Shown here one piece after another: positions 1 to 3,578 of a stretch of 5,803 bases of DNA. Under the pieces are notes generated by a model. The model made no database searches. It saw only the letters and a program-made list of their open reading frames with translations, and was not told the DNA's origin. The translations under genes were made by a program, and so were the position numbers. Source of the DNA: JANXQG01 sp037147235 (GTDB taxonomy: Bacteria > Planctomycetota > Planctomycetia > Pirellulales > Thermoguttaceae); the NCBI GenBank assembly GCA_037147235.1, contig JBAWVO010000371.1:1-5803 (forward strand), given 5' to 3'. Each line of letters begins with the position of its first letter. Positions within the stretch are counted from its first letter, which is position 1.

Positions 1-96
1 ACCCAGGCCATCTGATAAGGTCGCGGAAAACGCGTCCAACCCGTCCATGCGTCCATGCGTCCAGATTTATTCTGGACGCGTTGGACGCGTTGGACG
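1..96. repeat. Long direct repeat, copy 1, containing iteron array 1
   Basis: Bases 1-55 are identical to bases 166-220, and similarity continues to about base 96 with a handful of substitutions (first at 56/221, 72/237 and 85/250). Within it, the GTCCA core starts at 34, 43, 51 and 59, and the inverted core TGGAC starts at 73, 82 and 91. The innermost copies form a perfect 9-bp stem (57-65 with 71-79) around the 5-base loop TTTAT. The repeat begins at the first base of the window, so it may extend further upstream. No coding signal is seen here. It could be a replication or regulatory iteron array or a structured transcript; I cannot choose between them. Confidence 0.85.
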
Positions 97-138
97 CAAT
101 AATCCAGGTTTCAAGGAAAGCCTGAGAACTAAAACCTA

Positions 139-167
139 GTGGTACTACAGTCTTTACTGTAGGCCAC
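139..167. other. Stem-loop between the two long repeat copies
   Basis: CTACAG (145-150) and CTGTAG (157-162) are perfectly complementary around a 6-base loop. The stem continues after a small asymmetric bulge with GTGG (139-142) pairing CCAC (164-167). The stem touches the first bases of repeat copy 2. There is no T run after it, so it does not look like an intrinsic terminator. Its role is unknown. Confidence 0.4.
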
Positions 168-262
168 CCAGGCCATCTGATAAGGTCGCGGAAAACGCGT
201 CCAACCCGTCCATGCGTCCAAGCGTCCAGATTTATTTTGGACGCGTTGGGCGCTTTGGGCGC
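166..262. repeat. Long direct repeat, copy 2, containing iteron array 2
   Basis: This is the second copy of the unit at 1-96, offset by 165 bp. GTCCA cores start at 199, 208, 216 and 224. The opposite arm keeps TGGAC at 238, but the next two copies have changed to TGGGC (247 and 256). The central stem (222-230 with 236-244) is kept with one change that leaves a G-T wobble. The right arm has therefore decayed while the left arm is identical over 55 bases, which may mean the left arm is under constraint or was recently converted. Confidence 0.85.
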
Positions 263-349
263 TAAAATGCAGACCTTCTATCTTGGCCGATGATCGCGGC
301 AGATCGTGGGCATTCCAGCGTGGTCAGAATGTTGTCCACCCACCCAACA

Positions 350-441
350 TTAGAAGTCGGAAAACAGCGTCCACAGCGTCCACAGCGTCCAAACCCCTGT
401 TTTCCGAAGGTCTCATGGACGCAGTGGACGCTAACTTCTAA
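350..441. repeat. Iteron array 3 inside nested inverted repeats
   Basis: GTCCA cores start at 369, 378 and 387 (exact 9-bp steps) and inverted TGGAC cores at 416 and 425 (9-bp step). A perfect 11-bp inverted repeat, TCGGAAAACAG at 357-367 and its complement at 397-407, encloses the three left copies. An outer 8-bp inverted repeat (350-357 with 434-441) encloses the whole array. The lead-in GTCGGAAAAC resembles the GTCGCGGAAAAC lead-in of arrays 1 and 2, so these are members of one family of elements. No gene is supported here. Confidence 0.75.
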
Positions 442-537
442 GCCACGGCCTTTTTTGACGCAGCGACTCTGCCAAAACACTTGCTTTCGACCGCCCGCCG
501 CGGCGATGAATCTGGCATATTCGCGACCATGAGAGGC

Positions 538-645
538 ACAAAACAGCATCCACTGCGTCCATAGCGTCCAGATTCGGTGCTGCATTTTACGTGGTTTGAC
601 GCTCTGGACGCTCTGGACGATGAAATGCAGACCTGTTATCTACGG
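538..645. repeat. Iteron array 4 with shared flank
   Basis: The left arm has a degenerate core ATCCA at 548 and GTCCA at 557 and 566. The right arm has a degenerate TTGAC at 596 and TGGAC at 605 and 614. All steps are 9 bp. The 12-mer AAATGCAGACCT follows the right arm (623-634), exactly as it follows array 2 (265-276), and similarity continues patchily to about 645 and 287. The last copies lie 63 bp upstream of the first strong ribosome binding site of the downstream cassette, so the array could control that cassette. Confidence 0.7.
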
Positions 646-680
646 CACCATCACCCTTAACCATTTCACAGGAGAGCAGC

Positions 681-707
681 ATGACAATATCATTCTCGAC
701 GGGTTAA
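681..707 (+). CDS. 8-codon mini-ORF with strong ribosome binding site
   Basis: An ATG at 681 follows the Shine-Dalgarno sequence AGGAG (670-674) at good spacing, but the frame closes after eight codons (MTISFSTG) at the TAA at 705. The next likely gene (ATG at 738) is in the same frame, with no other stop between. Three readings are possible: a leader peptide controlling the downstream gene, an in-frame stop that has shortened the original N-terminus of that gene, or a chance ORF. The Shine-Dalgarno sequence here is clearly better than the one in front of 738, which favours real translation initiation at 681. Confidence 0.35.
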   Translation: MTISFSTG

Positions 708-737
708 TTTCAAGTCTTTCACCCTCAGAGATACAAC

Positions 738-905
738 ATGCAAAACGAAATCCCCGGCCTGGTGGGTATTATTGGCTTGACCGCTGCCGTGATCGGCACG
801 TGTGGCGTCATCGCGGTTCAGTCGGCGACGATCGTGCCCCTGGTCATCGGAGGTGCGGCAGTCGTGGTCAGCGTGTGGGCTGTCCAGGCCGTCAACAAGA
901 GGTAA
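738..905 (+). CDS. Small two-helix membrane protein (55 aa), function unknown
   Basis: The ORF encodes 55 residues, MQNEIPGLVG to AVQAVNKR. Residues about 7-27 and 31-51 are strongly hydrophobic and rich in Val, Ile, Gly and Ala, so two transmembrane helices in a hairpin are likely, with a short basic C-terminus (NKR). Only a weak GAG-type ribosome site lies before the ATG; translation may depend on the mini-ORF 30 bases upstream in the same frame. It is the first of four tiny membrane-protein genes in the cassette. Third codon positions are mostly C or G, as in the neighbouring genes, which supports coding. I recognise no named family. Confidence 0.6.
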   Translation: MQNEIPGLVGIIGLTAAVIGTCGVIAVQSATIVPLVIGGAAVVVSVWAVQAVNKR

Positions 906-919
906 ATAACATGCGCTGA

Positions 920-960
920 GATCCTGGCCAGGTCGCCTGGGATCGAAAAGCGGATACAAT
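920..960 (+). promoter_or_regulatory. Weak hairpin and possible -10 box before the 123-aa gene
   Basis: GATCCTGG (920-927) can pair with CCTGGGATC (936-944) in an 8-bp stem that includes two G-T wobbles. It is not followed by a T run. TACAAT at 955-960 is one base from the TATAAT consensus and lies 30 bases before the ATG at 991, but no good -35 box is found 17 bases upstream. Both signals are suggestive only. Confidence 0.2.
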
Positions 961-990
961 AACAAGCGACCAAACAAAGGAACCTGATTT

Positions 991-1362
991 ATGTTGAGCA
1001 GAGTTATCAAAAGGAGCCGCAAGGCTCTCACCCTCGTCAATAACCGTTTCGCTCCCACCGCCGCCGAGCTGAAGGCCAGACAGCAAGTTGCGTTTTCGGT
1101 CTTGCACCCGCAAGTGGAAATCATGAAGCGGTCGCCCATGGCGCAGTTCGCCGTAGGTACGGCCATCAGCGGTCTCGTCCTCAGTGGCAATCTTGCATCC
1201 GCCGCTGGCTTGGCCGGTGCGTGGATTTTCGCGAAACCGCTGACTCACGCCGTTGCGGGTGGTGTGGCGGGCGTTGGCCTGATCGACGCGAAGTTGCTGG
1301 CCGCCATCGAGCGGCTCCAGTCGATGCAGTTCGAGCCAGCGGAAGCGATAATCACGTCGTAG
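991..1362 (+). CDS. Membrane protein (123 aa), function unknown
   Basis: The ATG at 991 is preceded by AAAGGAA (976-982) at normal spacing. Residues 1-45 are basic and polar (MLSRVIKRSRKAL at the start) and probably cytoplasmic. Residues about 51-82 and 84-98 are hydrophobic and rich in Gly and Ala, which fits two closely spaced membrane helices, possibly glycine-zipper packed. The tail (LLAAIERLQSMQFEPAEAI) looks like a short amphipathic helix. No catalytic motif is visible and I do not recognise a family. The stop is 17 bases before the next gene, so the two are probably cotranscribed. Minus-strand frames across this stretch are open only as shadows of this gene. Confidence 0.65.
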   Translation: MLSRVIKRSRKALTLVNNRFAPTAAELKARQQVAFSVLHPQVEIMKRSPMAQFAVGTAISGLVLSGNLASAAGLAGAWIFAKPLTHAVAGGVAGVGLIDAKLLAAIERLQSMQFEPAEAIITS

Positions 1363-1379
1363 ACAGAAGGGAATGTATC

Positions 1380-1541
1380 TTGATCGACAAGGTTTTTGAC
1401 CTGTGCGTTGATCTCTTGGACTGGGGTGCTCGGAAGTGCGGCACAACCTACAAGCGGATCAATGTCTACGTTTTCTGTGTTATTCTGCCGCTGATCTTGT
1501 TGGGGCAGAGTGCCGCGATCATCTGGCTGCTTCTCCGCTGA
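1380..1541 (+). CDS. Small membrane protein (53 aa), TTG start
   Basis: Reading from the TTG at 1380 gives 53 residues starting MIDKVFDLCVDLLDW and ending IIWLLLR. The start is chosen because AAGGGA (1367-1372) sits seven bases upstream, 17 bases after the previous stop. The ATG at 1374 is in another frame and closes after eight codons, and the longer in-frame ORF upstream merely overlaps the 123-aa gene. Residues 1-20 form an amphipathic helix, TYKRINVYVFCVILP (23-37) leads into a membrane segment at about 29-52. The pattern of an amphipathic helix followed by a TYxxINVxxFCVIxP segment feels familiar from small proteins of several phyla, but I cannot name a family. Function is unknown. Confidence 0.6.
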   Translation: MIDKVFDLCVDLLDWGARKCGTTYKRINVYVFCVILPLILLGQSAAIIWLLLR

Positions 1542-1561
1542 GCAGCATCTTGCTTTTCACG

Positions 1562-1600
1562 GCCACGGCCTTCACTGTCAGTATTCAGGAAGGCCGTGGC
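1562..1600. other. Perfect 11-bp inverted repeat between cassette genes
   Basis: GCCACGGCCTT (1562-1572) and its exact complement (1590-1600) flank a 17-base loop. It lies in the 159-base gap between the 53-aa and 184-aa genes. No T run follows on either strand, so it is not a classical intrinsic terminator; an attenuator, RNA stability element or protein-binding site is possible. The left 11-mer also occurs at 442-452, just after iteron array 3, where it is followed by six T's (451-456). Confidence 0.5.
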
Positions 1601-1700
1601 TCGCCTTACTGTTCTCTGGCAGCTTAGCGAATTCTTTCGCAACCCTCGGCTTGTGGTTTCTGCAAGATTCATCACTTTCAACAAAGAAAAGGAGGGCGAC

Positions 1701-2255
1701 ATGCCCCTAAAAACGAACATCGGCGTCAGCCGCAAGGTCGCAGACAATAAATACGGCTCACGCGGTGCCAGCGTGAATCTGGAAGTCGAACTGGATTCGA
1801 CACTGATCAACGAACCTGAGCGGTTCCACGATCGCATCCGTCAGGTCTTCCGACTGGCTCAGCAGGCCATCGACGAAGAATTGACACGACAGCAAGCCGA
1901 CGGCACCGCGAGCCAGACGAACGGTGCTACCAATGGTCATGCCCAGCAGACCGTCAGCAATGGCAACGGAAATGGCAATGGTCACGCCACGAATGGTAAT
2001 GGCAACGGCCAGAACACCAATGGCAACGGCCGTACCGTGACGAACATGTCCGAAAAGCAACTCACGTATGCCCGCCAGCTTGCTAAGCAGATCGACGGTC
2101 TTGGCGTTCGCCGCCTGGAAAGTCTTGCTCAGCAGATGTTTGGAAAGCCGGTGACAGCTTTGACCACACTCGACGGTTCCGGACTGATCGACAGTCTGAA
2201 AGCGATCAAAGAAGGCCGTATCAACCTCGACACCGTACTGAACGGAGCTGCTTAA
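1701..2255 (+). CDS. Putative DNA-processing accessory protein with Asn/Gly-rich linker (184 aa)
   Basis: The ATG at 1701 follows AAAGGAGGG (1688-1696). The frame is open further upstream to 1596, but a start there would place this ribosome site inside the gene. There are three parts. Residues 1-64 form a compact domain beginning MPLKTNIGVSRKV, apparently beta strands (SVNLEVEL) followed by a helix (FHDRIRQVFRLAQQAIDEE). Residues 65-113 are a flexible linker with many Asn-Gly pairs, encoded by a degenerate AATGGC-type repeat. Residues 116-184 form a helical domain (MSEKQLTYARQLAKQ, then FGKPVTALTTLDGSGLID). The C-terminal pattern, a short EKQ-x-x-Y-A helix after a low-complexity linker, is reminiscent of tails on single-strand annealing or SSB-like proteins of mobile elements. 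That is an impression, not a match. Its stop overlaps the nuclease start, which implies a joint function. Confidence 0.75.
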   Translation: MPLKTNIGVSRKVADNKYGSRGASVNLEVELDSTLINEPERFHDRIRQVFRLAQQAIDEELTRQQADGTASQTNGATNGHAQQTVSNGNGNGNGHATNGNGNGQNTNGNGRTVTNMSEKQLTYARQLAKQIDGLGVRRLESLAQQMFGKPVTALTTLDGSGLIDSLKAIKEGRINLDTVLNGAA

Positions 2256-3085
2256 TGAGCACAGGGTTAATTGGCTTCGATACGATTGGACAGCGACAAG
2301 GTGAAGCGGATGCGTATATCTCGGCATCGAGATTGAGCTGCTGGCTTACTTGTCCGCTAAAATGGGCTTATCGATACCTGGAAGGTATCCGCACGCCAAC
2401 GACTCCTGCTTTGTTCGTAGGAAAGGCTTGCCATTCGGGCTTAGAGATATATTACAGGCATCTGCAACTCGGCATCACGCTGGAAACCAACGAGGTTACC
2501 GGCAAGTTTTTGGAGTCGTGGGCAGGGCTTGTTGACCAGGAAAAGCCGACGTTCAAGGATGTTGCCGATGAGCAAGCCCTACGCAAGCAAGTGTGTGGCT
2601 TGGTCGAGGCATACTTGGCTATCGCACCGCCGAATGAAAAGCCGTTGGCCGTCGAGGTTGCCGTGGAAGCACCGTTGTTTGATCCTGAAAGTGGCGATGA
2701 TCTGGGCATGCCTTTGGTCGGCGTGATTGATCTGGTGCTCGAAGGAGAATTTGGACCTGTGATTGCTGATTTTAAGACCAGCAGCAGAAGCAGCGAACCG
2801 ATGGAAATCTCGCACGAGATCCAGCTTTCGAGCTACGCGTGGCTCTACAGGCAGATCACTGGCCGTAAGGAAGCTGGGATTGAGATTAGGTCGCTGATAA
2901 AGACCAAGGTGCCCAAAATTGAATTCCACGAATATGCTGCCCGAACGGATGCTCATTTCAGGCGGCTGTTCAGTGTGATTCGTGAATATCTCGATGCGTT
3001 GGATTCTGGCAAGTTCAATTACAGGCCAGGGTTCGGATGCGCCATGTGCGACTACAGAACGGAGTGCCAAGGCTGGTCTGGCTAG
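2255..3085 (+). CDS. PD-(D/E)XK superfamily nuclease, RecB/Cas4-like, probable Fe-S cluster
   Basis: This 276-residue protein starts at an ATG that overlaps the previous stop by one base (TAATG), so translational coupling is likely. The order of motifs is that of RecB/Cas4-type nucleases (PDDEXK_1-like). SCWLTCPLKWAYRY lies at 28-41. GKACHSGLE (56-64) holds the conserved His60. GVIDLV (156-161) holds Asp159. IADFKTS (170-176) holds Asp172 and Lys174 of the D-x-K core, and QLSSY (190-194) gives the Q-x3-Y motif. At the C-terminus CAMCDYRTEC (262-271) supplies Cys262, Cys265 and Cys271; with Cys33 or Cys29 near the N-terminus this fits the four-cysteine Fe-S layout known from Cas4, AddB and their relatives. 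It should be a metal-dependent DNA exonuclease or end-processing enzyme. No helicase domain and no cas genes are present, so it probably works with the 184-aa partner in recombination, element maintenance or defence. The nuclease fold is well supported; the pathway is inference. Confidence 0.92.
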   Translation: MSTGLIGFDTIGQRQGEADAYISASRLSCWLTCPLKWAYRYLEGIRTPTTPALFVGKACHSGLEIYYRHLQLGITLETNEVTGKFLESWAGLVDQEKPTFKDVADEQALRKQVCGLVEAYLAIAPPNEKPLAVEVAVEAPLFDPESGDDLGMPLVGVIDLVLEGEFGPVIADFKTSSRSSEPMEISHEIQLSSYAWLYRQITGRKEAGIEIRSLIKTKVPKIEFHEYAARTDAHFRRLFSVIREYLDALDSGKFNYRPGFGCAMCDYRTECQGWSG

Positions 3086-3123
3086 CACGGCAGTTCACTT
3101 CATTCCGATCGATAACGAACAAC

Positions 3124-3132
3124 AGAGGAGGT
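3124..3132 (+). promoter_or_regulatory. Strong ribosome binding site of the 56-aa gene
   Basis: AGAGGAGGT lies just before the ATG at 3136 and is nearly full-length complementary to the 16S rRNA tail. It fixes the start well downstream of other in-frame ATGs that overlap the nuclease gene. Confidence 0.6.
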
Positions 3133-3135
3133 ACT

Positions 3136-3306
3136 ATGGGAGCACGACAAAAGTTGAACCAGCACCACATCGTGGGTGCCATCGGTGTGGCCGCCATCGT
3201 CGGCGGCTTGGCTGGGTCGTGGATCATTTTCGTGGCCGTCGCGGTGGCGATGATCGCTGGCAGCATTCACACGGGCGAAATACGGCCTGACAAGGGCATT
3301 CGGTAA
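3136..3306 (+). CDS. Small membrane protein (56 aa), function unknown
   Basis: The protein begins MGARQKLNQHH and has two hydrophobic stretches, about 11-27 and 29-45, separated by a Gly-Ser-Trp turn. A short polar tail follows (HTGEIRPDKGIR). This looks like a helical hairpin in the inner membrane. The start is set by AGAGGAGGT at 3124-3132; the in-frame ATG at 3037 lies inside the nuclease gene. The RQKLN opening, GSW turn and HTGEIR tail give an impression of a conserved small family in Planctomycetota, but that is memory only. It lies 50 bases after the nuclease stop and is probably the last well-supported gene of the operon. Confidence 0.65.
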   Translation: MGARQKLNQHHIVGAIGVAAIVGGLAGSWIIFVAVAVAMIAGSIHTGEIRPDKGIR

Positions 3307-3313
3307 GACTTGC

Positions 3314-3454
3314 ATGCCCGCGAACGTGAAGAAACCCGTGCAGCCCCGTTCCGTGTTGGCCTCGTACAGCGAGGTTGGCACGGGCGGCGGCTGCATGGAA
3401 GCCCACCGCGTTACTATGGCGACGGCGGGCTCTTTTTTACCTGTCAGACGATGA
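3314..3454 (+). CDS. Possible small protein (46 aa), uncertain
   Basis: An ATG at 3314, seven bases after the previous stop, opens a 46-codon frame starting MPANVKKPVQPRSVLASY and ending FLPVRR. Third codon positions are C or G in about 32 of the first 38 internal codons, like the real genes nearby, but the bias disappears in the last ten. There is no clear ribosome binding site, and the sequence also forms two strong hairpins, one followed by a T run, which would bias composition by itself. It may be a real small gene, a decayed one, or a structured 3' region that happens to be open. Confidence 0.3.
   Translation: MPANVKKPVQPRSVLASYSEVGTGGGCMEAHRVTMATAGSFLPVRR
3340..3394 (+). other. Long imperfect stem-loop downstream of the cassette
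   Basis: GCAGCC (3340-3345) pairs with GGCTGC (3389-3394), CCGTG (3351-3355) with CACGG (3379-3383), and CCTCG (3360-3364) with CGAGG (3370-3374) around the loop TACAG. A symmetric internal loop has TTGG on both sides (3356-3359 and 3375-3378). The symmetrical layering suggests a folded RNA element at the 3' end of the operon transcript. Confidence 0.4.
3400..3438 (+). terminator. Probable intrinsic terminator of the plus-strand cassette
   Basis: AGCCC (3400-3404) pairs with GGGCT (3427-3431), and after one mismatch CCG (3406-3408) pairs with CGG (3423-3425). A run of six T's follows at 3433-3438. It is correctly placed between the plus-strand cassette and the convergent gene. It would lie inside the possible 46-aa ORF, so at most one of the two calls has its usual meaning. 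Confidence 0.5.
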
Positions 3455-3578
3455 TCCGTATCCGAAACGTCGCTATCAAGCTGCCCTTCGTGCCGATTCC
3501 GTCCATCGAGACGGCATGGACAGGATGGTTGGAGTGTCGTCTTGTGGTTCGAGTTGATCGAAGGCCGATGGCTTCGCA

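Noticed and set aside
31..251. Integron attC-like sites (GTCCAAC and GTTGGAC or GTTGGGC in arrays 1 and 2)
   Set aside because: They formally match the RYYYAAC/GTTRRRY core pattern, but arrays 3 and 4 do not, there is no single-gene cassette between them, and the cores are explained by the tandem motif itself.
262..585. Minus-strand ORF of 107 codons over iteron arrays 3 and 4
   Set aside because: Its sequence is dominated by WTLWTQW and GRCGRCGRC, which are translations of the GTCCA repeats. It has no ribosome site and no recognisable domain.
1..620. CRISPR array
   Set aside because: The repeated unit is far too short, has 2-4 base gaps instead of spacers, and reverses orientation within each array. 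No cas1 or cas2 is present, although the downstream nuclease is Cas4-like.
596..626. Promoter with TTGACG at 596-601 and TGAAAT at 621-626
   Set aside because: The gap is 19 bases, the -10 box is poor, and TTGAC is better explained as a degenerate copy of the TGGAC motif at its expected 9-bp position.
596..919. Plus-strand ORF of 107 codons starting in array 4
   Set aside because: It starts inside the repeat (MTLWTLWT), lacks a ribosome site, and overlaps the better supported 55-aa gene in another frame.
690..1446. Long minus-strand ORFs (166 and 184 codons)
   Set aside because: They are antisense to genes with good ribosome sites and membrane-protein composition, are rich in Arg, His and Cys, and overlap each other. 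They look like mirror frames of GC-biased genes.
1596..1700. Extended start for the 184-aa gene at 1596
   Set aside because: The added 35 residues include translation of the AAAGGAGGG ribosome site and the end of the intergenic hairpin; the ATG at 1701 is far better placed.
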